Shown here in pieces: positions 41,041-49,490 of a DNA stretch of 64,000 nt; within the stretch, counting starts at the first letter, position 1; every line of letters starts with the position of its first letter. The stretch is from the NCBI RefSeq assembly GCF_007860175.1, contig NZ_SJPX01000006.1:250074-314073 (forward strand), read 5' to 3'. The translations under genes were made by a program, and so were the position numbers. The notes beneath the pieces were generated by a model. The model was not told the origin of the DNA and did no database searches. It saw nothing but the letters and a program-made list of their open reading frames with translations. Origin of the DNA: Rubripirellula reticaptiva (GTDB lineage: Bacteria > Planctomycetota > Planctomycetia > Pirellulales > Pirellulaceae).

Positions 41041-43038
41041 TTACACCGAACACACCACTTCCGTTCCGCCGACATCGACCGGATGAACGTCTAGCTCGCC
41101 CTGAATCATCCTTGCTCGGTAGGCCATCGTTCGTAAGCCCATTCCCGTTGCTGGCGGATCGCTCGTCTCGATACCGCGTCCGTCATCAATGATTCGCAAG
41201 ACGACACGTTGATCCGTGCGTTCTAGAAGAATCCGGACATGCGCGGCATGCGCATGACGGATCGCATTGGTTGTCGCCTCTTGCGCGATCCGGAACAGTT
41301 GAGTTGCGGTTTCGTTGTCCCTTAACAAAACCGGCTTGTCACACTGAAATGAACAGTCGATGCCATCGACTTCGCTGAGCTGAATGCACATTTCGGACAG
41401 GGCTGACATCAATCCTTCAGCATCGATATCGACAGGATTCATGCCTCGCGACAAAGCACGCACTTGAGCAAGGGTTCGCTGTAACCCGACTTTAATCTTG
41501 TTCGCAATCGCCAGTTCCGGTCGCGAGTCGCGTGAAAGCGCGATGACCAACGAGTCGGCGAGCATCGAAAGTCCCGTCAATTCCTGACCCACTCCGTCGT
41601 GCAAATCATTTCCAACACGCCGCCGTTCCTCATTGGCAATTTCCAAGACGTGGCGTTCTAGTTTGCGCCGCCCCGTGACATCCTGGCCGGTACACAGCAA
41701 ACCAATCAGCTGACCGTTTGAGTCAGTTAGCTGTGAGTTATACCACTCGATGTATCGCATTTCTCCGTCTTTGGTGAGGATAGGATTCACGTTTCCATTT
41801 GGCAGTTTGCCCGCCAAAGCATTTTCAAACAAGTCTTTAATTACTCGGCAATCAACATCAGGCAAGAATGTTTCGAACCAATCAAGACCCTTGACCTCAT
41901 CGAAACTATAGCCAGTGATTTTTTGCAAGTACGGATTGAACTCCACGATCCGGCCTTTGCAATCCAGCACTAAAGTCACATATGGACTCGTATTGACGAT
42001 GTTGTGATTGAATTCGTGTTGGCGTCGTAGTTCTTCGGCAACTTGCTTTCGGTGAGTGATGTCACGCTGGATTGAAACGAAATTTGTTCGTTTGCCGTTT
42101 GCGTCAAAAAGCGCTGTGATGAACAGTTCAACATCGTAGGGCGTTCCATCTTTGCGGTAATTCACGAGTTCGACATGGCTGGCCCCATGCGTTTTCAACT
42201 CGTAACGAAGTCGTTGCAATGCATCGGATTGGGTTGCTTCACCTTGTAGGATGCGGGGCGATTTGCCAATCAATTCGTTTGGTCCGTAACCGGACATCCG
42301 GCAGACTGCTTCATTGACAAAAATGATTACAGGGCCGGGCCATTCCAGGTTGTTGCTTGTAATCATCACGCCTTCACCCAAGTGGGCCATCGCTTCGGAC
42401 AAAAGTCGCAATCGGTCGATGCTCTGATCCAATTGGCTCGACGTTTCCGAAAGTGAATCGTCCAAGTTGATGTTTAGCTTTCTCAGTGCGTCAAAAGCGA
42501 TTCTTCGTTCCGATTCGTCCGAAATTGTCGTACGACATTGCTCCAGCTTTCCTTGGTTATTGAAAAAGGCCAAACTTTGCACAAGGAATGAAGTCGGCAC
42601 GCCTTCTACGGCTTTCATCCGTAGTTCGCACGCCGCTGAGAGAGGCTCTGCGAAAACTGTTCGCCGATGCAGATGCCACGTGTCCTGAGAATCGTTGCTG
42701 ACAAATTCGCTGAATTTACGTCCTTTCAAGTGTTTTCGCTCGACATCCAACATCGTTGCGGCTGTCAGGTTGGCTTGCTGGATGACACCTTGTCGATCGA
42801 GCGTCAGGTAGCCGACCGGCGCAAACTCGTACAGATCGGAATATCGGTCACGGGACTCGGCAAGTTGGAGCTGTGTCTGCCGCAACTGCTCGTTTTGAAT
42901 CTCCAGTTCCATCTGATGAACTTGAAGTTCATGAAGTAGTTTCGGCATTTCCGCAATCGGCACTTCTGCCGCATCCTTAATGGAGCGTTTAAGTAGCGCC
43001 AGGGCACGACGACGGAGGGATTCAGATGGTTCGTTCAT
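41041..43038 (-). CDS. PAS-domain sensor histidine kinase, NarL-type (HisKA_3)
   Basis: ATG 43038 follows AAGAAGAG; a TTG seven codons earlier is possible. The 665-residue protein has no membrane segment. It has an N-terminal coiled coil (about 25-70, LHELQVHQMELEIQNEQLRQ) and three PAS domains: about 75-185; about 200-320, with YRKDGTPYDVELFITALFDA; and about 325-445. The HisKA_3 helix follows (ERRRVGNDLHDGVGQELTGL, phospho-acceptor His near 464). The ATPase domain has LRIIDDGRGIETSDP and GMGLRTMAYRARMIQGELDV. PAS domains could sense redox or ligands; no haem ligand can be assigned. The NarL-type regulator at 19139-19795 is its likely partner class. Its start follows the CheB-CheR-PAS gene by about 108 bp. 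Confidence 0.9.
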   Translation of the reverse strand: MNEPSESLRRRALALLKRSIKDAAEVPIAEMPKLLHELQVHQMELEIQNEQLRQTQLQLAESRDRYSDLYEFAPVGYLTLDRQGVIQQANLTAATMLDVERKHLKGRKFSEFVSNDSQDTWHLHRRTVFAEPLSAACELRMKAVEGVPTSFLVQSLAFFNNQGKLEQCRTTISDESERRIAFDALRKLNINLDDSLSETSSQLDQSIDRLRLLSEAMAHLGEGVMITSNNLEWPGPVIIFVNEAVCRMSGYGPNELIGKSPRILQGEATQSDALQRLRYELKTHGASHVELVNYRKDGTPYDVELFITALFDANGKRTNFVSIQRDITHRKQVAEELRRQHEFNHNIVNTSPYVTLVLDCKGRIVEFNPYLQKITGYSFDEVKGLDWFETFLPDVDCRVIKDLFENALAGKLPNGNVNPILTKDGEMRYIEWYNSQLTDSNGQLIGLLCTGQDVTGRRKLERHVLEIANEERRRVGNDLHDGVGQELTGLSMLADSLVIALSRDSRPELAIANKIKVGLQRTLAQVRALSRGMNPVDIDAEGLMSALSEMCIQLSEVDGIDCSFQCDKPVLLRDNETATQLFRIAQEATTNAIRHAHAAHVRILLERTDQRVVLRIIDDGRGIETSDPPATGMGLRTMAYRARMIQGELDVHPVDVGGTEVVCSV

Positions 43039-43146
43039 GCTCTTCTTCGCCTTGGCCAAAAGTCATGTTTGCTGTTTGCAGTGCCGGTCAATTGACAAGT
43101 TGACGATGTTGGTTGGCGGTGGGTTGATCGTTCCGCTTTTCGGCAG

Positions 43147-46100
43147 TCATTTAGGACCTTCTTGCATTACCAACAACAATCGTCCAGGGAAGGTAACAAG
43201 GCTGCTTAGTCGTCTAGCGTTAAGCACAAACTTCCTTTCACCCAGGTCTGCGAAATCTTGTTCGATTTCCAAATCCTTTATGGTCGTATCCTTTGATATG
43301 ATTTCGTCGAATGATTGCTTCAGCTTAGGCAGGTTCCACGCACCACCTTTGATCTCGTACAGCGACTGGCCAACGACTTCGTTCGATTGCAGTTTGAATG
43401 TGTCGTAAAAGAATTGGTTCGCAGAGATTACAGCATATTCTTCGTCCAGCACGACCAGTGGTTCTCTGACTGTGTTGAAGATCGATTCGAAGTACGTCCG
43501 CATTTCGCCGGCCGTCTCGGCTGCCTTCAATTCTTGGATATTGACGAACGTCAGCACCAAGCCGTCAATCACATTGTCTGTCGTGCGGTAAGGCATGATT
43601 CGCATCAAGTACCAAGTACCGTCGACCGTTTCAACACGCAGTTTCTTGGGCACCAGCGTGTCGAGAACTGCCTTGCAATCGCCGATCAAATCGACGTCTT
43701 TCAAATTAGAGTTCAGATCACTAAGCGGTCGCCCCACGTCCGTCGGACGCAAGGAAATGATTTGCGGAGCTTGGACGGTGTAACGACTGATCTGCAAGTC
43801 GTCGTTAAGAAAGACCGTGGCGATGTCGGTGCTGTTGAGCAGATTTTGCATGTCATCATTTGCTTGTGACAAATCGTTGACCTTGGACTGCAACTCAACA
43901 TTGACCGTCGTTAGTTCTTCGTTGAGCGATTGCATCTCTTCCTTCGATGTCTCTAGCTCTTCGTTGGTGCTTTGCATTTCCTCGTTGGTCGACTGCAATT
44001 CCTCGTTGGCAGATTTCAGTTCTTCGTTCGACGTTTCCAACTCTTGCAACGTCGCTTGATGCGTCTCACGCAGAAACTGCAGCTCGCGAGTCAGTGCTTC
44101 GCTGTCGCCTATTTGACCGAGGACGGATCCATCTATCGTCTCGTCCGCGAATGCGGGCGGGTGAGCGGTTTCAACAGGTTGGAAGGTGATGAAAATCAAA
44201 CCGCCAATCGACTCGGGACATGTGATTCTTTTGGCAACAAGCCGAACCAAGGTAAAGTCACCATTGGTTTTTACACGCACATTGCTGCGGATGACTTCGT
44301 CTTCGGTGGTCGAAGCGAGTCGCATGATCGTTGCCAATTCATGCGGCAATCCTTCGCGTGCCATGTCCAGAACATTTGTCCGTGCGTGGCCTTGCGCCAA
44401 CTCGAAATAGTCACCCGTGCGGCCATGCACATGCACCAGGTCGCCTTGCTTATTGACGACAACGAACGTCGGGCAAAAGCGATCCAATGCCACGCGCTCC
44501 AACAACGCCGCAACCTGAGGCTCTCGAACTTGCGAGACCGCGTTCGAAGCGGTGGGTCCGAGTAAATCCTCAGAGTTCTTTGCGGCGGGCATTGCAGGAA
44601 TGCGATGAATTGCAGGAGCAGTTTCCTTGCGCCGGTAGACCTTCCACTTCTTATCGACCGTCTCGAACAATTCCAAATAATTTCCGGTCGTCTCGGACGA
44701 ACCCAGTACCAACAGTCCGCCGGGTTTGAGCGCATAGTGGAAGATTGGCATCAGTTGCTTTTGCAAATCGGCGTCCAAATAGATCAGCAAGTTCCGACAT
44801 GTGATGATGTCAAGCTTCGTGAACGGTGGGTCCTTGATTAGATTCTGTGGTGCAAAAATCGCCATTTCGCGAACTTCCTTACGAACGGTGTAGTGTCCGT
44901 TATCGTCAGTAAAGAAGCGGTCTAAACGTTCAGGCGAAACATCCTCGGTGATACCAGCGGCGAAGCGGCCCATTCTTGCTGTTTCGATCGCGGCACTGTC
45001 CAAGTCGGTGCCGAAGATCTGATAGTTCAAACGCAGTTTGAGTTTCTCTGAACACTCGCGCATCACCATCGCTAGCGTGTAGACCTCTTCGCCTGTTGCA
45101 CAGCCAGGAACCCAGGCACGAATGGTTGTGTCAGAACCAGCGGTTTTCAGTAGCTGAGGCAGCGGTCCGCTGGCCAACGCATCCCATAATTCTGGATCGC
45201 GAAAAAAGCTAGTAACGCTGATCAACAGTTCCTTAAACAGCGATTCGATTTCGTGCGTGTTTTGATCCAGAAATTGAACGTAGTCTTCCGGGTTCTCGAT
45301 CTGATGGACGTTCATCCGTCGCTCGATTCGACGCCTGATCGTATTTGCCTTATATCCGGAAAAATCATGTCCCGTATGCTTGCACAGCAGTTGGAAAATC
45401 TTCTCCATCGGCTTTGCTTCGATTTGCACCGGCTGGTCGGTGGACGATGCATCACCGGACAGCCGAGCATCCCTGAGATAAGGTCCCTGTGCATAGGCAA
45501 CAAGTTGCGGGGGCATGTCGGCCGGCGCCAAAACGTAGTCCGCCAATCCGGTCGATTCGGCGCTGGATGGCATCCCAGCGTACTTGGCTGAATCTACCAG
45601 TTGAACCATCGCCATCCCGGACTCAGCTTTGATTGCTTTCAAACCCAGCGTGCCGTCGGTGCCGGTGCCTGAAAGCACAATGCAAATTGCATGTTCTTTT
45701 TGATCGGCGGCCAAGGATCGGAAAAAGGAATCAATTGGCAAGCGGACTGATTGCGTGTTGTCTTCAACTCGACGCAGCATCGAGTTGCGGATCGTCAATC
45801 GTCCACCAGGTGTTCCGACATAGACATGATTGGGCTGTAGTTCGATTCCATCTGTCGCGGGGACAACCGGCATCTTGGTTTCACGAGCAAGCAACTCTGG
45901 CAGCAGACTGGTGTGCGAGGGATGTTGGTGCGTGACCACGACAAAAGCCATGCCGGTATCCGGTGGCAAGTGGTCAAGCAATTCGTCGAGTGCTTCAAGG
46001 CCACCGGCGGAAGCGCCGATGCCGACAATCGGAAATCGCCTGGTCGTTGGTTTGTCCTTCGTCAAAGTTGTCGTCCCAAGAAATGTTGCCACACAGATTT

Positions 46101-46182
46101 GCTGGCAGAAGTTTAACCTTTCCCAAACGTTGCTCCCACCGGGCGCGCGACTTCGCACTGCGCTGTTCTTTTTGGCACTCAT
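43147..46182 (-). CDS. CheB-CheR-PAS fusion signalling protein
   Basis: The 1,011-residue protein joins a CheB methylesterase domain (about 48-235; catalytic Ser in GIGASAGGLEAL, His in VTHQHPSHTSLL, Asp in GTGTDGTLGLKA) to a CheR methyltransferase (about 255-520; YKANTIRRRIERRMNV, then VPGCATGEEVYTLAM for S-adenosylmethionine). A coiled coil of repeated NEELQSTNEEMQ units follows (about 715-780), then two PAS domains (about 780-1005). No CheA, CheW or receptor gene is nearby, so it is probably not chemotaxis. It lies just upstream of a PAS kinase on the same strand, suggesting a shared pathway. The first 40 residues look atypical, and a TTG at about residue 41 is an alternative start. Confidence 0.9.
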   Translation of the reverse strand: MSAKKNSAVRSRAPGGSNVWERLNFCQQICVATFLGTTTLTKDKPTTRRFPIVGIGASAGGLEALDELLDHLPPDTGMAFVVVTHQHPSHTSLLPELLARETKMPVVPATDGIELQPNHVYVGTPGGRLTIRNSMLRRVEDNTQSVRLPIDSFFRSLAADQKEHAICIVLSGTGTDGTLGLKAIKAESGMAMVQLVDSAKYAGMPSSAESTGLADYVLAPADMPPQLVAYAQGPYLRDARLSGDASSTDQPVQIEAKPMEKIFQLLCKHTGHDFSGYKANTIRRRIERRMNVHQIENPEDYVQFLDQNTHEIESLFKELLISVTSFFRDPELWDALASGPLPQLLKTAGSDTTIRAWVPGCATGEEVYTLAMVMRECSEKLKLRLNYQIFGTDLDSAAIETARMGRFAAGITEDVSPERLDRFFTDDNGHYTVRKEVREMAIFAPQNLIKDPPFTKLDIITCRNLLIYLDADLQKQLMPIFHYALKPGGLLVLGSSETTGNYLELFETVDKKWKVYRRKETAPAIHRIPAMPAAKNSEDLLGPTASNAVSQVREPQVAALLERVALDRFCPTFVVVNKQGDLVHVHGRTGDYFELAQGHARTNVLDMAREGLPHELATIMRLASTTEDEVIRSNVRVKTNGDFTLVRLVAKRITCPESIGGLIFITFQPVETAHPPAFADETIDGSVLGQIGDSEALTRELQFLRETHQATLQELETSNEELKSANEELQSTNEEMQSTNEELETSKEEMQSLNEELTTVNVELQSKVNDLSQANDDMQNLLNSTDIATVFLNDDLQISRYTVQAPQIISLRPTDVGRPLSDLNSNLKDVDLIGDCKAVLDTLVPKKLRVETVDGTWYLMRIMPYRTTDNVIDGLVLTFVNIQELKAAETAGEMRTYFESIFNTVREPLVVLDEEYAVISANQFFYDTFKLQSNEVVGQSLYEIKGGAWNLPKLKQSFDEIISKDTTIKDLEIEQDFADLGERKFVLNARRLSSLVTFPGRLLLVMQEGPK

Positions 46183-46518
46183 CAGGACCGAACGATTCTA
46201 CGAGTGTAGAGTGAAAAAGCTTTTCCGAAACAAGCAAATCTTCGTGACATGCATTCGCAAAATTGCTGCTTTTTGCGATCGAACGTCATTCGGCGATGCG
46301 CTAAAGAACAGATGCTCGATCCGCGAGCACTGGACCGCACTGTTCGGCGAAGAGCCGTCAAGGCAATTTCAGTGCATGTACATGCATCAGGATAAACCTG
46401 ACATCGAGATTGGGTCGTTCGCGACTGGGCGGCGTCCATCGGCCACGTACATTTCCTAAACACACCTCTGATGAACGCCACTTCGCATCACCTCTTCCTA
46501 TCGCACCGGAGGCTCCCG
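46183..46518. other. Divergent intergenic region
   Basis: About 335 bp separate the CheB-CheR-PAS gene from the zinc-ribbon gene. No protein-like frame and no good promoter motif of the sigma-54 type were found on either strand. Confidence 0.4.
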
Positions 46519-46776
46519 ATGAATCAAGGCCTAGTTTACTTCAACCAAGACTGTTCCGTTTGCGGTCGTGGCATGCGAGTGCGGATCGAACTGCTTGGTA
46601 AAGAAATCGCCTGTGCTCATTGCAGCGCCATCACCGTGGCCTCTGACAATGTGGACCACCCTTGGGCTGGCTCGGACCGGTTCCAAAAGATCGACCGGAA
46701 AGAACTACGAGAACTCGCATTTTCGGAGCACAGCCACGACATTCGGCACGTGTCTTGCTCATCAATCGAAACATGA
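46519..46776 (+). CDS. Small zinc-ribbon protein
   Basis: ATG 46519 is preceded by GGAGG; the longer frame adds 16 unlikely residues. The 85-residue product has two Cys pairs, CSVCGRG (about 11-17) and CAHC (about 31-34), the typical four-Cys zinc ribbon, then a charged helical tail. It could bind nucleic acid or protein; no partner is evident. Its 3' end contains the sigma-54 promoter that serves the Hsp20 genes, so the two are separate transcription units. Confidence 0.7.
   Translation: MNQGLVYFNQDCSVCGRGMRVRIELLGKEIACAHCSAITVASDNVDHPWAGSDRFQKIDRKELRELAFSEHSHDIRHVSCSSIET
46744..46759 (+). promoter_or_regulatory. Sigma-54 promoter for the Hsp20 cluster
   Basis: CGGCACGTGTCTTGCT matches TGGCACG-N4-TTGCW at all but the first base. 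It overlaps the last codons of the zinc-ribbon gene and lies 66 bp before the first hsp20 ATG. The predicted leader is about 54 bases. Confidence 0.6.
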
Positions 46777-46824
46777 AAGTCGTCATGACTTTGGCAACTC
46801 ACTATCAATTTTTGGAGACTCACA

Positions 46825-47250
46825 ATGGCGTTTCAATTCACTTGGCCGCGTGAACTCAACCGCTTGCAAAGCGAGATGGACCAATTGTTTGGTCGGGACG
46901 GCGGTTCGATTTCTCGTTCGCAAGCGTATCCAGCAATCAACCTGCTGGAAGACGACGACAACTTGTATGTCGAATCTGAAATTCCCGGGATGGAACTGGA
47001 TCATTTTGAACTGTTTGTCAATGACGAGAATCAATTGACGATTCAAGGAGAACGGAAACAGCCCAACGGGGGAACAACGACGCGGCACCGCGAGGAACGA
47101 TCGTTCGGCCGATTTTCGCGAATGATCTCGCTGCCGGCACTTGTTGATGGCGATGCAACGACGGCCGAGTATGTCGCTGGGGTGTTGACGATCACGCTGC
47201 CGAAGAGACCCGAAGCGAAACCGCGGCGGATTCAAGTTGCGGCTGGCTGA
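46825..47250 (+). CDS. Hsp20/alpha-crystallin small heat-shock protein (1 of 3)
   Basis: The 141-residue protein has a short N-terminal arm (MAFQFTWPRELNRLQSEMDQ), an alpha-crystallin domain (about 35-135, YPAINLLEDDDNLYVESEIP, LTIQGERKQP) and the A-x-x-x-G-V-L motif in YVAGVLTITLPKRPEAKP. Small heat-shock proteins bind unfolding proteins without ATP and keep them refoldable. GGAG upstream supports the start. It is the first of three tandem, diverged copies, each with its own ribosome site. Confidence 0.92.
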   Translation: MAFQFTWPRELNRLQSEMDQLFGRDGGSISRSQAYPAINLLEDDDNLYVESEIPGMELDHFELFVNDENQLTIQGERKQPNGGTTTRHREERSFGRFSRMISLPALVDGDATTAEYVAGVLTITLPKRPEAKPRRIQVAAG

Positions 47251-47317
47251 ACAAATGAGAGGCTTTCAGTCTTTCAATTCCATTGAACGAACCTTCACTT
47301 GATCAAGGATATTTATC

Positions 47318-47710
47318 ATGGCAGAAACCACACTCACCCAAACGGCTCCCGCACAATCCTCGGCCGAGCCGACTCGTCAGGCTCCGTTGTTTCAACCTCG
47401 TTTCGATATCACGGAAACCGAAAATGAACTGACGCTCTTCGGCGATTTGCCCGGTGTCGACCAAGGCGACTTGGACATCCGTTACGAGAATGAGCAACTT
47501 ATCGTTCAGGGTCGGGTAGCGGCTCGCAATGAAGGCTTGCAGGTGTTGCGTCAGGAATACGGCGTTGGTGATTTTCAACGTACCTTCACGATCGGAGAGG
47601 CGATCGATGCAGAAGCGATCAACGCTGAAGTACACAATGGCGTCTTGGTGGTGCACTTGCCCAAGGCCGAAGCGGCCAAGCCGAAAAGGATCGCCGTGAA
47701 GGCGGTCTAG
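47318..47710 (+). CDS. Hsp20/alpha-crystallin small heat-shock protein (2 of 3)
   Basis: The 130-residue protein has an Ala/Thr/Gln-rich N-terminal arm (about 1-25), then the crystallin domain (PRFDITETENELTLFGDLPG, about 28-47; LIVQGRVAARNEG) and VHNGVLVVHLPKAEAAKPKR at the end. It is well diverged from both neighbours, so the three are not recent duplicates. It follows the first copy by 67 bp with no promoter motif in between, so co-transcription is likely. A hairpin lies after its stop. Confidence 0.92.
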   Translation: MAETTLTQTAPAQSSAEPTRQAPLFQPRFDITETENELTLFGDLPGVDQGDLDIRYENEQLIVQGRVAARNEGLQVLRQEYGVGDFQRTFTIGEAIDAEAINAEVHNGVLVVHLPKAEAAKPKRIAVKAV

Positions 47711-47725
47711 TCCAATCACGCAGGT

Positions 47726-47742
47726 CCGTCTCGCAAAGACGG
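47726..47742 (+). terminator. Possible terminator after the second hsp20
   Basis: CCGTCT and AGACGG form a 6-bp stem with a CGCAA loop, followed by GCAGTTTTGAG. The T run is short, so partial read-through into the third hsp20 is likely. Confidence 0.4.
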
Positions 47743-47858
47743 GCAGTTTTGAGCCGACAGCACAGTTGCGGGGGCGCCATGATACCGCACTAAGGAAGTA
47801 CCCAAAGCTAGCGCCATCACCCTTCGAATCAACCCTTCAAACTTAAGGAATTTTAGTC

Positions 47859-48329
47859 ATGTTTAAAAATCTAATCCCCCGGAAACGTCAAAGCGACTCT
47901 GGATTGATGGAAGTCGACCCCAAGAACGAAATGGCACAGTTCCGAGCCAACTTTGATCGCATGCTAAATGATGTGTGGCGTGGCAATTGGGACGACGCCT
48001 GGAACAATGGCTGGGGCTGTGACGTGAAAGACGCCGAAGATGAAATCGTCGTCCGTGCAGAAGCCCCTGGGTTTGAGCCCGACGAAATCGACGTCCGTCT
48101 CTCAGCCGGTCGCTTGGTCATGCAAGCCGAACACAGGGCAGAGCAACACACGACCGAGAATGGCGATGGCCAATTCAGCAGCTACGGAAAGTTCTATCGT
48201 GCGATGAGTGTGCCGGCGGGCATCGAAGCCGACAAGATCGAAGCCCGATATAAGAACGGAGTTCTGGAAGTCCATTTGCCGAAAGGCGAAGAGGCGAAAT
48301 CAAAACGCATTGCCGTACAGGCGAAGTAG
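47859..48329 (+). CDS. Hsp20/alpha-crystallin small heat-shock protein (3 of 3)
   Basis: The 156-residue protein has a longer N-terminal region rich in Asp, Asn and Trp (VWRGNWDDAWNNGWGCDV, about 39-56), a crystallin domain (VRAEAPGFEPDEIDVRLSAG, LVMQAEHRAEQHT) and the C-terminal YKNGVLEVHLPKGEEAKSKR. The ribosome site is TAAGGAA. The Trp-rich arm differs from the other two and may set oligomer size or client choice. A strong terminator follows. Confidence 0.92.
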   Translation: MFKNLIPRKRQSDSGLMEVDPKNEMAQFRANFDRMLNDVWRGNWDDAWNNGWGCDVKDAEDEIVVRAEAPGFEPDEIDVRLSAGRLVMQAEHRAEQHTTENGDGQFSSYGKFYRAMSVPAGIEADKIEARYKNGVLEVHLPKGEEAKSKRIAVQAK

Positions 48330-48343
48330 CAGGCCCCGAAAAC

Positions 48344-48377
48344 AGCTCGGTCTGTTGCCCACAAATCAGACCGAGCT
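48344..48377. terminator. Strong bidirectional hairpin terminator
   Basis: AGCTCGGTCTG and CAGACCGAGCT form a perfect 11-bp stem with a 12-base loop. It lies between the last hsp20 stop and the stop codon of the convergent PAC2 gene, whose first base it includes. It can serve both strands, although T runs are short. Confidence 0.75.
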
Positions 48378-49321
48378 CATTCGGGTTTCTTGAACAAATC
48401 CAAGAACCGGTCTTCATAGCTCTCGAACAACCCCAGCCTGTCGAGTTCACTCTTGAGCTCAAATGCGAGGCTGCGATCCTGGCCTGCGATCTCAAACAGC
48501 GAGTTGATTCGCTGCTCGTCTTCCGGCGAGATCTTCGAAGCCAGTTTCCATTCTTCGCCTGTTGTCTCTTCGCTTGTCGTCTCTTCGCTAGGATCTGGCT
48601 CAGGTTCTAAACGCCGGTGCATTTCGGCAACAATCTGTCCCAGCCGATGTTCGGTTTGTTCAGAATGTTGAGCCAGTTCGGCTAGATCCAAATCGATCTT
48701 TGCCATACTTAAAAAGACGCGTAGCACCGCTAGCGAAGCTTTCGGATACAGCAATTGCATGAAAATGTGCGGCATTTCGCCCAATAAGCAAAATCCTGGC
48801 ATCCCCTTTTCCGCTGCCGCTGCTAATAGCACGCCATTGAGTCCGCCGACGTGACCATCGTCGAGGATATGAACATTCAGTGGCACCGCCGCATCGAGTA
48901 ACGACTGTTGCGTCGCGGCAGCGAATACGCGCGCCTCGCTGCCAGGTTGCATTTCAGTTGCCATCGCTGCGAAGGTGAACAATCGCTCGACACCCTGGTC
49001 ACGAGCAAAGTCGATCAACCGTTCGCAAAATGCCAGCTTACCAAGTTGAGGCTGCGATTCCCCGATGAAAACGATTACATCGCGACCACCCGGCGGCGCT
49101 TTCCAAGCGAACAAGCGGCTACGAGGTCGATGCGGCTTTTGCACCAAGCCGTCTTTGACAACGACGGCGTCAACGTCAAACAGTTCGCCTGCTGTCAGCT
49201 CGGCAAATTGGACCATCCCCAGCTTGGACATTAAGTAGTAACCCGCACTTAAGGCAACATGCCCCATACCGGGCCACACGGCGATTAACCAAGGATGATC
49301 AAGTTGTGGTGTATCTGTCAT
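48377..49321 (-). CDS. PAC2 (proteasome assembly chaperone-like) family protein
   Basis: ATG 49321 is preceded by GGAGG; an in-frame ATG ten codons earlier is less likely. The 314-residue protein matches the PAC2/COG1938 family: WLIAVWPGMGHVALSAGYYL (about 11-30), FIGESQPQ, a LFTFAAMATEM segment, GGLNGVLLAAAAEKGMPGFC and LLGEMPHIFMQLLYPKASLA. The C-terminal 70 residues are acidic and helical. Archaeal and eukaryotic relatives aid proteasome assembly; the bacterial role is unknown. It lies between the Hsp20 and DUF2267 stress genes, so a proteostasis function is reasonable. A sigma-54-like promoter lies immediately upstream. Confidence 0.85.
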   Translation of the reverse strand: MTDTPQLDHPWLIAVWPGMGHVALSAGYYLMSKLGMVQFAELTAGELFDVDAVVVKDGLVQKPHRPRSRLFAWKAPPGGRDVIVFIGESQPQLGKLAFCERLIDFARDQGVERLFTFAAMATEMQPGSEARVFAAATQQSLLDAAVPLNVHILDDGHVGGLNGVLLAAAAEKGMPGFCLLGEMPHIFMQLLYPKASLAVLRVFLSMAKIDLDLAELAQHSEQTEHRLGQIVAEMHRRLEPEPDPSEETTSEETTGEEWKLASKISPEDEQRINSLFEIAGQDRSLAFELKSELDRLGLFESYEDRFLDLFKKPE

Positions 49322-49346
49322 TTCGAATCCTCCATGCAGCGAGTGG

Positions 49347-49362
49347 TGCAAAATCCGCGCCC
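49347..49362 (-). promoter_or_regulatory. Sigma-54-like promoter for PAC2
   Basis: On the minus strand GGGCGCGGATTTTGCA matches TGGCACG-N4-TTGCA except for two bases in the -24 block. The transcript would begin near 49336, just before the ribosome site, so the leader would be very short. Confidence 0.4.
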
Positions 49363-49401
49363 TTGCGTGTCATCAGCATCGGGCTTGTTTGCGGCAGAAT
49401 T

Positions 49402-49416
49402 GCAGTTTGGAACTGC
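49402..49416. repeat. Inverted repeat between divergent promoters
   Basis: GCAGTT and AACTGC form a perfect 6-bp inverted repeat with a 3-bp centre, between the PAC2 and DUF2267 promoters. It is operator-like and could bind a dimeric regulator. Confidence 0.4.
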
Positions 49417-49427
49417 TTACGCCACTT

Positions 49428-49443
49428 TGGTCCGTAACTTGCA
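49428..49443 (+). promoter_or_regulatory. Sigma-54-like promoter for DUF2267
   Basis: TGGTCCGTAACTTGCA keeps TGG, CG and TTGCA with correct GG-N10-GC spacing. It lies 48 bp before the next gene (ATG 49491), divergent from the PAC2 site. Confidence 0.45.
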
Positions 49444-49490
49444 TTCGCCTGAGACCCAGTTTTCCATTCGAACACTCGGAGAATTCAATC

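Noticed and set aside
43315-44565. Plus-strand frames opposite the CheB-CheR-PAS gene
   Set aside because: Shadows of a gene with clear motifs on the other strand.
46081-46105. TGGCAACATTTCTTGG on the minus strand near the CheB-CheR start
   Set aside because: The -12 element is shifted by one base and GC is missing.
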